A stretch of DNA of 18,745 nt from the NCBI GenBank assembly GCA_050955065.1, contig JBPBQT010000449.1:1-18745 (forward strand), given 5' to 3'. This DNA is from Robbsia sp050955065 (GTDB lineage Bacteria > Pseudomonadota > Gammaproteobacteria > Burkholderiales > Burkholderiaceae). A program made the translations under genes and the position numbers. Positions 1-7,769 of this stretch are shown here, in pieces. The notes below the pieces were generated by a model. That model searched no databases. It was not told where the DNA came from and was given only the letters and a program-made list of their open reading frames with translations. Positions within the stretch are counted from its first letter, which is position 1. Every line of letters begins with the position of its first letter.

Positions 1-197
1 GGTGCAAGCTCGCGTTCGGCGTCGGCACCAACCTCACCAACGATCTGGGCTATCGGCCGCTGCAGGTCGTCATCAAGATGGTCCGGTGCAACGGCCAGCC
101 GGTGGCCAAGCTGTCGGATTCGCCGGGTAAGAACATGTGCGACGACAAGGCCTACCTGGCCTATCTCCGGCAGGTCTTCGAGATACCTTCGGAATAG
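1..197 (+). CDS. pncB: Nicotinate phosphoribosyltransferase, C-terminal fragment
   Basis: Only the last 64 codons lie in the window; the reading frame begins at base 3 and stops with TAG at 195-197. The visible protein contains [10 protein letters not shown] and then [20 protein letters not shown], the highly conserved C-terminal segment of PncB (E. coli has FGIGTRLT and [20 protein letters not shown]). PncB joins nicotinate and PRPP to form nicotinate mononucleotide, using ATP, in the cytoplasmic NAD salvage pathway. The protein ends in a short tail after YLRQVFEIP, as expected for the family, so the 3' end looks intact. The gene continues to the left of the window. Family assignment is firm from sequence; function is by homology. 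Confidence 0.93.
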   Translation, partial: [64 protein letters not shown]

Positions 198-236
198 TCC
201 GAGCCACAGCGGCCGCGAACGGCGCGGCGCGGCCGG

Positions 237-242
237 TATAAT
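237..242 (+). promoter_or_regulatory. Perfect -10 hexamer upstream of the antiporter gene
   Basis: TATAAT occurs 109 bases before the antiporter start, in an otherwise very GC-rich gap. The hexamer 17 bp upstream (CGCGAA at 214-219) does not resemble TTGACA, so promoter strength is uncertain. If used, the transcript would begin near 249 and carry a leader of about 100 nt starting with the inverted repeat at 254-280. Confidence 0.35.
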
Positions 243-253
243 TCGTCGGAATG

Positions 254-280
254 GTCGGCGGCGGGCTGACAGCCGCCGAC
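254..280. other. Inverted repeat in the pncB-antiporter gap
   Basis: GTCGGCGGC at 254-262 is followed by a 9-nt loop and the exact complement GCCGCCGAC at 272-280. An alternative fold pairs GGCT with AGCC inside the loop. No T-run follows, so it is not a standard intrinsic terminator. It could be a Rho-assisted pncB end or a leader hairpin of the antiporter transcript. A smaller hairpin, CGGCCG-CTAC-CGGCCG, follows at 297-312. Confidence 0.45.
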
Positions 281-350
281 CGCGGTCGATCGCCATCGGC
301 CGCTACCGGCCGCCATCGTTCGTGCCATTTGCCACCTGATCACGGAACCC

Positions 351-1817
351 ATGCCCACGTTCGCGCCGCTTCGTTTGGTCCTCCTCAATGTTCTGCCCGG
401 TCTGGTCGTCCTGTCCGCGCCGGTGGCCGCGCAGGCTGCCGGAACCGGCGTTGACGGCGCGGCACTCGCGCCTGCCTGGGGCGTGCCGTTCGCCGCGATG
501 CTGCTGTCTATCGCGCTCCTGCCGCTGCTGGCGCCCGCTTTCTGGCACGCGCATTTCGGCAAGATCGCCGCGCTCTGGGCGCTCGCCTTCGCCGTGCCGT
601 TCGCGGCAACGTACGGCGCCGGGTCCGCCGTCCACCTGATCGTGCATGCGCTGATCGCCGAATACCTGCCTTTCATCGCGTTGCTCGCCGCGCTCTACAC
701 GGTTGCCGGCGGCATCTGCCTGCACGGACGGCTGCCGGGCGGTCCGCGGTTGAACGTGGCGCTGCTGGCGTTGGGGGCGGTGCTCGCGAGCGTGATGGGG
801 ACCACCGGCGCGGCGATGCTGCTGATCCGGCCGTTGTTGCGCGCGAACGCGGGGCGCCGCCGCGCGGCCCATGTCGTGGTGTTCTTCATCTTCATCGTCG
901 CGAACGCGGGCGGGTCGCTGACGCCGCTCGGCGATCCGCCGTTGTTTCTCGGTTTTCTGAAGGGCGTCGGGTTTTTCTGGACGACGCGCCATCTGCTGCT
1001 GCCGATGCTGGTCGTGTGCATCGGCCTGCTGCTGATCTTCACCCTGATCGACGAGTATGTCTTTCGTCGCGACGCGGCGCAGGAATGCGGGACGCAGGCA
1101 AGTCCGGGGCATGGACATCCAGAACACGCACATTCGGCGGCGGCGCTGCGTCTCGACGGCAAGGTCAATTTCCTGCTGCTCGGCGGCGTGATCGGGTTGG
1201 TGTTGATGAGCGGCATCTGGCGCCCGGGCATCGTCTTCGACGTGCTGGGCACGCCGCTGCCGTTGCAGGACGCGCTGCGCGATGCGCTGCTGTTCGTCGT
1301 GCTGTTCGTCTCGCTGCGGGTGACGCCGGCGTCGGCGCGGCGCGGCAACCAGTTCGACTGGGCGCCGATCGTCGAAGTGGCGAAACTGTTCGCGGGCATC
1401 TTCGTGACGATCGCCCCGGTGATCCTGATCCTGGGGGCAGGAGCGCACGGCGCGTTCGCGCCGCTGCTGGCGCTCGTCAGCGACGCCCAGGGCCGGCCGA
1501 TCGACGCCGCCTACTTCTGGGCGACCGGGCTGCTCTCCGGTTTTCTCGACAATGCGCCCACGTACCTGGTATTTTTCAATTCCGCAGGCGGCGACGCGGC
1601 GAGCCTCATGACCACCGGCGCGCGCACGCTCGGCGCGATTTCCGCCGGGGCGGTCTTCATGGGCGCGCTGACCTACATCGGCAATGCGCCGAATTTCATG
1701 GTCAAGGCGATCGCCGAGGAACGCGGCGTCGCGATGCCCGGTTTCTTTGGTTACATGGCATGGTCGGTACCGATCCTGCTTCCCCTGTTCGGCCTCGTGG
1801 CCTGGCTGTTTTTCTGA
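351..1817 (+). CDS. Sodium:proton antiporter, NhaD/ArsB-type ion transporter family
   Basis: This 488-residue protein is strongly hydrophobic, with about a dozen predicted membrane helices, and belongs to the ion transporter superfamily containing NhaD-type Na+/H+ antiporters and arsenite permeases. Two pseudo-symmetric signatures are visible: NAGGSLTPLGDPP at 185-197 in the first half, and FLDNAPTYLVFF (about 395-407) with YIGNAPNFMVKAIAEERG (about 442-459) in the second. These are the discontinuous-helix motifs that carry the ion-binding Asp and Asn residues. The first 30 residues look like a signal sequence or first helix ending in an APVAAQAAG-type stretch. A histidine-rich cytosolic loop (GHGHPEHAH, 253-261) separates the halves. 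The start is ATG 351 with a weak GGA element 5 bases upstream. It probably exchanges Na+ for H+ in the inner membrane; substrate choice is inferred. Confidence 0.85.
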   Translation: MPTFAPLRLVLLNVLPGLVVLSAPVAAQAAGTGVDGAALAPAWGVPFAAMLLSIALLPLLAPAFWHAHFGKIAALWALAFAVPFAATYGAGSAVHLIVHALIAEYLPFIALLAALYTVAGGICLHGRLPGGPRLNVALLALGAVLASVMGTTGAAMLLIRPLLRANAGRRRAAHVVVFFIFIVANAGGSLTPLGDPPLFLGFLKGVGFFWTTRHLLLPMLVVCIGLLLIFTLIDEYVFRRDAAQECGTQASPGHGHPEHAHSAAALRLDGKVNFLLLGGVIGLVLMSGIWRPGIVFDVLGTPLPLQDALRDALLFVVLFVSLRVTPASARRGNQFDWAPIVEVAKLFAGIFVTIAPVILILGAGAHGAFAPLLALVSDAQGRPIDAAYFWATGLLSGFLDNAPTYLVFFNSAGGDAASLMTTGARTLGAISAGAVFMGALTYIGNAPNFMVKAIAEERGVAMPGFFGYMAWSVPILLPLFGLVAWLFF

Positions 1818-1880
1818 TCGCATCCCCGCGCTGGCGCGCTGCCGGTTCCCGCGCTTCGGGCACTCTCCAAGGAAACACGC

Positions 1881-2870
1881 ATGAAGCAGAAGATACTCGT
1901 CACCCGGGCGATTTTCCCCGATGTCATCGACCGCCTGCGCACGCATTTCGATGTCGAGACCAACGATCTCGACCGCCCGTTCACCCGGGACGAGTTGCTC
2001 GAGCGCATCGCGGACAAGGTCGGCCTGATGGTGATGGGCGACCCGATCTCCGCCGCGGCGGTGGCCGCCGCGCCGGCATTGCGGGCGGTCTGCAACATGG
2101 CCGTCGGCTACAACAATCTCGACCTTCCCGCGCTGAACGCGCGCGGCATCCTCGCGACCAATACCCCGGACGTGCTGAACGAAACCACCGCCGATTTCGG
2201 CTGGGCGCTGCTGATGGCCACCGCGCGGCGCGTCACCGAGGCCGAGCGCTACCTGCGCGCCGGGAAATGGCAGGCCTGGCAGTACGACATGCTCACCGGC
2301 ACCGATGTGTTCGGCTCGACGCTCGGCGTCATCGGCATGGGCCGCATCGGGCAGGCCGTCGCGCGCCGCGCGCAGGGTTTCGGCATGCGGGTGATCTATC
2401 ACAACCGTTCACGCGTCGCCCCCGACGTCGAGCGCGCGCTGAACGCCGAATGGGTCGAGAAGGATGCGCTGCTGCGGCAGGCCGATCACATCGTGCTGGT
2501 CGTGCCGTATTCGCCGCAGAGCCATCACACCATCGGCGCGCGCGAGATCGGCCTGATGAAACCGACGGCCAATCTGATCAACATCGCGCGCGGCGGCATC
2601 GTCGACGACGCCGCGCTGATCGATGCGCTGCGCGCCGGGCGCATCGCCGGCGCGGGGCTCGATGTGTTCGAAGGCGAGCCGCAGCTGAACCCGGGATTCC
2701 TGCCGTTGAAGAACGTCGTGCTCGCGCCGCACATCGCCAGCGCGAGCGTGCCGACCCGGCGCGCGATGGCGAATCTCGCCGCGGACAACCTGATCGCCGC
2801 GTTGGGCGAGGGGCCGCGCGCCGGGAATCCGCCGAACGTCGTCAATCCCGAGGCGCGTAGCGGCGCATGA
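1881..2870 (+). CDS. D-2-hydroxyacid dehydrogenase (glyoxylate/hydroxypyruvate reductase type)
   Basis: This 329-residue cytoplasmic enzyme has the full D-isomer-specific 2-hydroxyacid dehydrogenase layout. An N-terminal substrate half contains NMAVGYNNLD (72-81) and NTPDVLNETTADF (94-106). The NAD(P) Rossmann domain has GMGRIG at 152-157. The catalytic set is Arg237 (NIARGG), Glu266 (FEGEP) and His284 (APHIAS). After the second strand of the Rossmann fold the chain reads HNRSR rather than ending in Asp, which suggests NADPH preference. It resembles GyaR/GhrB enzymes that reduce glyoxylate, hydroxypyruvate or 2-ketogluconate; the exact substrate cannot be read from sequence. AAGGA at 1869-1873 is a good ribosome site. 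Its stop overlaps the rmuC start (ATGA), so the two are likely co-translated. Confidence 0.92.
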   Translation: MKQKILVTRAIFPDVIDRLRTHFDVETNDLDRPFTRDELLERIADKVGLMVMGDPISAAAVAAAPALRAVCNMAVGYNNLDLPALNARGILATNTPDVLNETTADFGWALLMATARRVTEAERYLRAGKWQAWQYDMLTGTDVFGSTLGVIGMGRIGQAVARRAQGFGMRVIYHNRSRVAPDVERALNAEWVEKDALLRQADHIVLVVPYSPQSHHTIGAREIGLMKPTANLINIARGGIVDDAALIDALRAGRIAGAGLDVFEGEPQLNPGFLPLKNVVLAPHIASASVPTRRAMANLAADNLIAALGEGPRAGNPPNVVNPEARSGA

Positions 2871-4477
2871 ACGCCGCGGGGGTGAGCACGGCGGCGGATC
2901 CCTCGTTCTGGCTGACCGGCGGCCTCGCGCTGCTGGCCACGCTGGCGCTCGTGGCGGTGGTGCTGCTGGCGGTCCTGCTGCGGCGGGAGCGGGCGGGGGC
3001 CGGCGCCGACGACGCGCAATTCGACGCCCTGCTCGACGCCGTCAATGCGTTCCGGGAAGAGAGCGCCCGCACCGCCGAACGGCTCGACCGCGCGTTGCGC
3101 GGCGACATCACCGAGACCGCGCGCGCCGGGCGCGCCGAGACCGGGGCGATCCTCGGACAGTTCCAGCAGACGCTCGCCGCCCAGTTGAGCAGCATCGCGA
3201 CGTTGCAGAATCAGAAGGTCGACGGTTTTGCGAAGGACCTGGCGAACCTGACGCACAGCAACGCCGCGCAGCTCGACGCGGTGCGGCTGAGCCTGGCCGA
3301 ACAGGCGCGGCAGGCGCGCGAGGAGCAGGGCGCGGCGCTGCGGCATGTCGGTGAGACGCTGCACGTGCAACTCGCCGGCCTGTCGCAGGCCAACGATCTG
3401 CGCTTCGCCGAGGTCCGCGACACGCTCGAGCGCAAGTTGAAGGATATCGAGATCAACAACGCGCTCAAGCTCGACGAGATGCGGCGTACCGTCGACGAGA
3501 AACTCCACGCCACGCTCGAGCAGCGTCTGGGCGAATCGTTCAGGCTGGTATCGGACCGGCTCGAACGGGTGCATCGCGGGCTGGGCGAGATGCAGACGCT
3601 GGCGGCCGGCGTGGGCGACCTGAAAAAGGTCCTGACGAACGTCAAGACGCGCGGGACCTGGGGCGAGGTGCAGTTGGGCGCCCTGCTCGAACAGGTGCTG
3701 ACCGCCGAGCAGTACGCAAGCAATGTCGCGACGGTGCCGGGCAGCAGCGAGCGCGTCGAGTTCGCGATCCGTCTGCCCGGCGGCTCGGCGGGTGGCGTAT
3801 CCGGCGGCGCCGGGGGCCGGCAGGGCGCAGCGGGCGGCCAGGGCGCGCCCGTGTGGCTGCCGATCGATGCCAAGTTCCCGCGCGAGGATTACGAACGCCT
3901 GATCGACGCCCAGGAACGCGCCGACCCAGCCGCCGTCGAGGCGTCGGGGCGCGCGCTCGATGCGCGGGTGCGCCTGGAGGCGCGCCGGATCGCGCAGAAG
4001 TATCTGGCGCCGCCGCATACGACGGACTTCGGCCTGCTGTTCCTGCCGACCGAGGGTCTCTATGCCGAGGTGCTGCGCCGTCCCGGTCTGAGCGACGCGT
4101 TGCAGCACGACTATCGGATCACGATCGCCGGGCCGACCACGTTGACGGCGCTGTTGAACAGCCTGCAGATGGGGTTCCGTACGCTGGCCATCGAACGGCG
4201 TTCGAGCGAGGTCTGGCAGGTACTGGGCGCGGTGAAGACCGAGTTCTTCAAGTTCGGCGACGTGCTGGCGAAGACCCGCTCGCAACTGGAAACCGTCGCG
4301 CATTCGATCGACCTCGCGGAGCGGCGCACGCGCGTCATGCACAAGACCCTGCGCGATGTCGAGGCGCTGCCCGGCGATGCGGCGGCGCGGCTCGCCGACC
4401 TGCCGGAGGACGATGCGTTCGCGACCGTCGCGGATGACACGCCACGCGGGGGACCGGCGCGGCCCGACGCGCCGTGA
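2867..4477 (+). CDS. rmuC: DNA recombination protein RmuC homologue
   Basis: This 536-residue protein follows the RmuC plan. It has one N-terminal membrane helix (about 14-38), a long Ala/Glu/Arg/Leu-rich coiled coil (about 45-250), then the nuclease-like RmuC domain with KTRGTWGEVQLGALLEQVL, WLPIDAKFPREDYERL and TTDFGLLFLPTEGLYAEVLRRPGL. The E. coli homologue limits DNA inversions at short inverted repeats and is predicted to have a PD-(D/E)xK-like nuclease fold; the DAKFP stretch fits this. A Gly/Ala-rich insert (about 305-328) interrupts the domain just before the DAKFP motif and looks like a surface loop. The C-terminal 40 residues are Ala/Asp/Pro-rich and probably disordered. The start ATG overlaps the upstream stop by 4 bp. 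The stop lies 4 bp from the convergent acetyltransferase stop, with no terminator between. Confidence 0.93.
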   Translation: MNAAGVSTAADPSFWLTGGLALLATLALVAVVLLAVLLRRERAGAGADDAQFDALLDAVNAFREESARTAERLDRALRGDITETARAGRAETGAILGQFQQTLAAQLSSIATLQNQKVDGFAKDLANLTHSNAAQLDAVRLSLAEQARQAREEQGAALRHVGETLHVQLAGLSQANDLRFAEVRDTLERKLKDIEINNALKLDEMRRTVDEKLHATLEQRLGESFRLVSDRLERVHRGLGEMQTLAAGVGDLKKVLTNVKTRGTWGEVQLGALLEQVLTAEQYASNVATVPGSSERVEFAIRLPGGSAGGVSGGAGGRQGAAGGQGAPVWLPIDAKFPREDYERLIDAQERADPAAVEASGRALDARVRLEARRIAQKYLAPPHTTDFGLLFLPTEGLYAEVLRRPGLSDALQHDYRITIAGPTTLTALLNSLQMGFRTLAIERRSSEVWQVLGAVKTEFFKFGDVLAKTRSQLETVAHSIDLAERRTRVMHKTLRDVEALPGDAAARLADLPEDDAFATVADDTPRGGPARPDAP

Positions 4478-4481
4478 CGGG

Positions 4482-4985
4482 TCAGCCCGCGGCGAGCGTC
4501 GCGAGCGCGTCGCCGGTCATGCGCACGATGCGCCATTCCTTCAGCACCACCGCGCCCAGGCTTTCGTAGAACGCGATCGCCGACTGGTTCCAGTCGAGCA
4601 CGCTCCACTCGAAACGGGCGCAGCCGCGCGCGACCGCCAGCGCCGCCAGGTCGGCCAGCAGCCGCTTGCCGATGCGGGTGCCGCGATGGGCGGGACGCAC
4701 GTACAGGTCCTCGAGGTACAGGCCGCGCCGTCCGAGAAAGGTCGAGAAATTCGTGAAGAACAGCGCATACCCGATCACCTCGCCGTCGACGGTGGCGACG
4801 CGGGCCTCGATCGCCGGCTGCGGGCCGAACAGCGCCAGCGCCAGGTCGGCCTCGCTGGCCACCAGCATCTCGCGCAGGTGCTCGAAGTCGGCCAGTTCGC
4901 CGATCAGGGCAAGGATCGCGGCGACGTCGTCCTTCCGCGCGGGCCGGATGACGGACGCGGGAACATGCGTGCCGGGGTGGGTCAT
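4482..4985 (-). CDS. GNAT family N-acetyltransferase, SSAT (diamine acetyltransferase)-like
   Basis: This GCN5-related acetyltransferase is 167 residues long from ATG 4985. The acetyl-CoA pyrophosphate loop is RPAHRGTRIGKRLL (97-110), preceded by the strand LYLEDLYV. The segment WSVLDWNQSAIAFYESLGA (127-145) is the signature of the spermidine/spermine acetyltransferase-like branch (SAT1/SAT2), as is the N-terminal IRPARKDDVAAILALIGELADFE. Members acetylate polyamines, thialysine or other small amines; the substrate here is unknown. A TTG at 5003 would overlap the upstream stop (TTGA) and add six residues (MSRHTG). ATG 4985 is preferred because it begins closer to the conserved domain, but coupling makes TTG possible. 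It is the last gene of the moaA operon and ends 4 bp from rmuC. Confidence 0.87.
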   Translation of the reverse strand: MTHPGTHVPASVIRPARKDDVAAILALIGELADFEHLREMLVASEADLALALFGPQPAIEARVATVDGEVIGYALFFTNFSTFLGRRGLYLEDLYVRPAHRGTRIGKRLLADLAALAVARGCARFEWSVLDWNQSAIAFYESLGAVVLKEWRIVRMTGDALATLAAG

Positions 4986-4999
4986 GCCCGTGTGCCTGC

Positions 5000-5467
5000 T
5001 CAAAGGTCGTCCGGGGAGTCGGACAGGACGATCTCGATTCCGCCGAAACGGGAGGCGACCCAGTTGTACGCCTGGCAGGCGATCCAGAGCAGGATGAAAC
5101 CGACCACCGCGTTGATGATCAGCGCGCTGAAGATGGCGCTGAAGACCGAGCCGATCTCCATCTGGCCGTACTTGAGAAAGCCGACGAGAATCGCCAGCAG
5201 GACGATCGGCACGCTGAAGGTCAGGTAGATCAGCATCAGCGCCTTCGCGGTCTGGCCCGGCGCGATGTAGGAGATCTGTTTCTTGATCTCGGTCCCCGGA
5301 ACGGAGGCAGAGAACAGCCTGTGCGACAGGTCGTGCAGCCCGTGCGCGCCCGCGCCGGTGCCCGCTTGCGCCGTGGTGCGATCGCCGTCCGGCGGGTGGC
5401 CGCCCTGAAGGTTCGCGTCGCCTGTCGCGAGGGGGACGCTGTGGGGATGATTCGGCGTGGTGGTCAT
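5000..5467 (-). CDS. Small inner-membrane protein with two helices (possibly DUF3566-like)
   Basis: This 155-residue protein has a polar N-terminal tail rich in Gly, His and Pro (1-58), then a conserved-looking segment VPGTEIKKQISYIAPGQTAKAL leading into two membrane helices (about 75-98 and 108-135). It ends in FGGIEIVLSDSPDDL. The pattern of a short IxYIxPGQ-type motif, two helices and a terminal GGIEI strand is reminiscent of proteins annotated DUF3566 in proteobacteria, but this assignment is from memory of the pattern and is tentative. No function is known to me. Its ATG overlaps the moeA stop by 4 bp (ATGA), and its stop lies next to the acetyltransferase start, so it is translated as part of the molybdenum cofactor operon. 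Whether it acts with that pathway is unknown. Confidence 0.8.
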   Translation of the reverse strand: MTTTPNHPHSVPLATGDANLQGGHPPDGDRTTAQAGTGAGAHGLHDLSHRLFSASVPGTEIKKQISYIAPGQTAKALMLIYLTFSVPIVLLAILVGFLKYGQMEIGSVFSAIFSALIINAVVGFILLWIACQAYNWVASRFGGIEIVLSDSPDDL

Positions 5468-6975
5468 AGCAAACCCTCGAAAAACATGATGTCCAGTGAA
5501 TCTCCGGCGTGCAGGTCGCCCTGCTCGTGCTCGAGGATGAGAAAGCAGTTCGCCTCGCTCATGGAACTGAGCACGCCCGATCCCTGGGCGCCGGCAAGCG
5601 CCACCTGCCAGTCGCCGTTGGCGGTGCGTTGCGCCCGGCCCCGCGCGAATTCGGTGCGGCCGCGGCGTTTGCGAATGGGGGCGAGGGCGCTTGCGCGCAC
5701 GCGCGGGACCGGTTCCGCGCAGGCGCCGGCGAGCTGCAGCAACGCGTCCCGAACGATATGGTAGAACGCGGCCATCACGGCGACGGGATTGCCGGGAAGC
5801 CCGAAGAAGGGGACGCACCGCGAGGTGGCGGCGTCGCTGTTGCCGGTGCCCGTGCCGGCATGCGCGGGATGCGCCGCGTTCTCCACGAACAGTTGTCCGA
5901 ATGCAAAAGGCCGGCCGGGGCGCATCGCCAGCTTCCAGAAAACGACGTCGCCGAGGGCCGCGAAGACATCGCGTACGAAATCGGCATCGCCGGCGGAGAC
6001 GCCGCCCGAACTCAGGATCGCATCCGCCCGGGACGCCGCATCGCGCAATGCCGCCGACAGCGCGTCGGGGTCGTCGCGCACGATTCCCAGGTCGATCGGC
6101 TCGACGCCCAGACGCAACAGCATCGCGTGCAGCGTATAGCGGTTGCTGTCGTGCACGCAACCGGCCTCCAGCGGCTGACCGACCGGACGCAGCTCGTCGC
6201 CCGTCGAAAAGTACGCGACCCGCAGCCGGCGCCGCACCGGAATCTGCGCGAAGCCGAGCGACGCCAGCAACCCCAGATCCGAGGCGCGCAGGATGCGTCC
6301 GGCGGGCAGCACGACCGTCCCGCGCGCCAGATCCTCGCCGGCCAGGCGGCGGTTCGCTCCCCGCTGGAAACCCGCGATGCGCAATACGACCCGTGCGCCG
6401 ACGGTGCCCGTCCCGGCGGCGTCGGTCGACGGGTCCGCTGCCGGTGTGCCGGCCGGTGCGGCGGATGCCGGTGCGGCGGGCACGGCATATTCATGCGGGA
6501 TGACCGTATCGGTGCCGGGTGGGATCAGTGCGCCGGTCATGATGCGCACGCAATACCCGGGGGCGACCGGTTCGCGCCACGGATGACCGGCGAAGGCCTG
6601 GCCGACGACCGTGAATTCGCGCGTCGCGTCCGCGTCGCCGGCAGGTGGCACATGGCGTGCAGGTGACCCGCCGCCACGGGCATCGAGCGCCGCGCCGTTG
6701 AACGCATATCCGTCCATCGCCGAGTTGTCATGCGCGGGAACGTCGATCGGCGCGACGACGTCGTGGGCCAGGATGCGGCCCAGCGCGGCCATCAGGGGTA
6801 CCGTGTCTTCCTGCTCCACCGGCGTCATCCATTCGCGCAGAAGATCCTGCGCGACGTGCACCGGCAGGGCCTCCGGATCGTGTCCGGCAACCGTCAGCCG
6901 TATGGACAATGAACGCGCGGACGGGCCGTGCGGGTGCGAAGCGCTGAAGGGGGCAATCGGGTGGAGCGGATTCAT
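5464..6975 (-). CDS. moeA: Molybdopterin molybdenumtransferase
   Basis: MoeA inserts molybdate into adenylylated molybdopterin to finish the molybdenum cofactor. The 503-residue version from ATG 6975 shows NSAMDGYAF (84-92), STGDELRPVG (257-266), SSGGVSAGD (322-330) and LPGNPVAV (393-400), all MoeA hallmarks. It is longer than the usual roughly 410 residues because of two low-complexity insertions: an Ala/Pro/Thr stretch at about 165-192 and a His/Ala/Gly/Thr stretch at about 366-387. The start is uncertain. ATG 7008 would add 11 residues (MAIDLPAFFTF), and the frame stays open up to 7149. None of these starts has a strong ribosome site, and the conserved domain begins only near residue 38. 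The gap to mobA is 170 bp. The next gene overlaps it by 4 bp. Confidence 0.93.
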   Translation of the reverse strand: MNPLHPIAPFSASHPHGPSARSLSIRLTVAGHDPEALPVHVAQDLLREWMTPVEQEDTVPLMAALGRILAHDVVAPIDVPAHDNSAMDGYAFNGAALDARGGGSPARHVPPAGDADATREFTVVGQAFAGHPWREPVAPGYCVRIMTGALIPPGTDTVIPHEYAVPAAPASAAPAGTPAADPSTDAAGTGTVGARVVLRIAGFQRGANRRLAGEDLARGTVVLPAGRILRASDLGLLASLGFAQIPVRRRLRVAYFSTGDELRPVGQPLEAGCVHDSNRYTLHAMLLRLGVEPIDLGIVRDDPDALSAALRDAASRADAILSSGGVSAGDADFVRDVFAALGDVVFWKLAMRPGRPFAFGQLFVENAAHPAHAGTGTGNSDAATSRCVPFFGLPGNPVAVMAAFYHIVRDALLQLAGACAEPVPRVRASALAPIRKRRGRTEFARGRAQRTANGDWQVALAGAQGSGVLSSMSEANCFLILEHEQGDLHAGDSLDIMFFEGLL

Positions 6976-7145
6976 GAACGTGAAAAAGGCCGGTAAATCG
7001 ATCGCCATTGTCAGCGGGGCGTGCGGTCGACCAGCAACCGACCGTAGGAAACCGAAGACGGGTGGTGGACGGCGGGTTGCGGGCGACGACCGGGCGGCGG
7101 CCGTGTGGCCGATCCCTGCCTGGCACGACGCGGACCCGAGCGGTG

Positions 7146-7769
7146 TCAACCGGCGTCGTCGAGCGCCTGCAAGGTGTTGACATTGTAAAACGCGTGCCCG
7201 TCCGGGAACGCGACTTCAACGGCGTTGTGGTGCATCCGCCACGCGTTGAGCCGGCGTTCGCCGGCATGCAGGGAGGCGTCGAGCCGCCCCGCGATCGAGG
7301 TGCGCATCAGCGCGAAAACCGGATGGCTGCGTAACGCGTCCGGTGTGTCGTGCCTGTTCCCGGCGTCGACATCCGGCGCGCATGCGGTGGCCAGTTCCAG
7401 CCGGGGGTCGGTGAACGCGGCCGCGAGCCGCGCGACGAGATCGAGCGGAAAGAACGGCGTGTCGCACGGCACGCAGACGAGAAAAGGCGTGGTGGTCGCG
7501 TGCAATGCCGCCAGGATGCCGCCCAGCGGGCCGGGAAAATCCGCCACCGTGTCGGTCACGACCGGCGCCAGCAGGCGATAGTCGTCGAGATGCCGGTTCG
7601 CGCTGATGAGCAGACGCGACACCTGGGGCGCGAGCCGGTGCGCGGCGCGCGCGGCCAGCGCTTCGCCGCGAAACGATTGCCGGCCCTTGTCGACGCCGCC
7701 CATGCGGCTGCCGCGTCCGCCCGCCAGGACAACGCCGGTCAGGTCGGCGAGCGCGATGGGCGACGCCAT
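7146..7769 (-). CDS. mobA: Molybdenum cofactor guanylyltransferase
   Basis: MobA transfers GMP from GTP to Mo-molybdopterin to give the guanine dinucleotide cofactor used by DMSO reductase-family enzymes. The 207-residue protein carries the nucleotidyltransferase loop LAGGRGSRMGGVDKG (15-29, with the GTP-contacting Lys28), SANRH (56-60) and the metal-binding Asp in PCDTPFFPLD (Asp103, matching Asp101 of E. coli MobA). Length matches the family (194 in E. coli). The ATG shares one base with the moaA stop (TGATG), which indicates coupled translation and fixes the start. Presence of mobA implies that the host makes bis-MGD enzymes such as nitrate reductase or formate dehydrogenase, which are not in this window. 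Confidence 0.93.
   Translation of the reverse strand: MASPIALADLTGVVLAGGRGSRMGGVDKGRQSFRGEALAARAAHRLAPQVSRLLISANRHLDDYRLLAPVVTDTVADFPGPLGGILAALHATTTPFLVCVPCDTPFFPLDLVARLAAAFTDPRLELATACAPDVDAGNRHDTPDALRSHPVFALMRTSIAGRLDASLHAGERRLNAWRMHHNAVEVAFPDGHAFYNVNTLQALDDAG

Noticed and set aside
303..2402. Long minus-strand open frame opposite the antiporter and dehydrogenase genes
   Set aside because: It is Arg/His/Gln-rich with no family resemblance, spans two genes with clear conserved motifs on the plus strand, and is typical of antisense frames in GC-rich DNA.
2525..4342. Minus-strand frame of 605 codons opposite rmuC
   Set aside because: It is a compositional shadow of the rmuC coiled coil, rich in Arg, Gln and Leu, with no start context.
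6976..7145. Internal promoter for moeA in the mobA-moeA gap
   Set aside because: The best pair on the minus strand (TTGCTG and GACAAT) has about 19 bp spacing and weak matches. A 6-bp inverted repeat near 7023 (CGGTCG/CGACCG) is too short to call.
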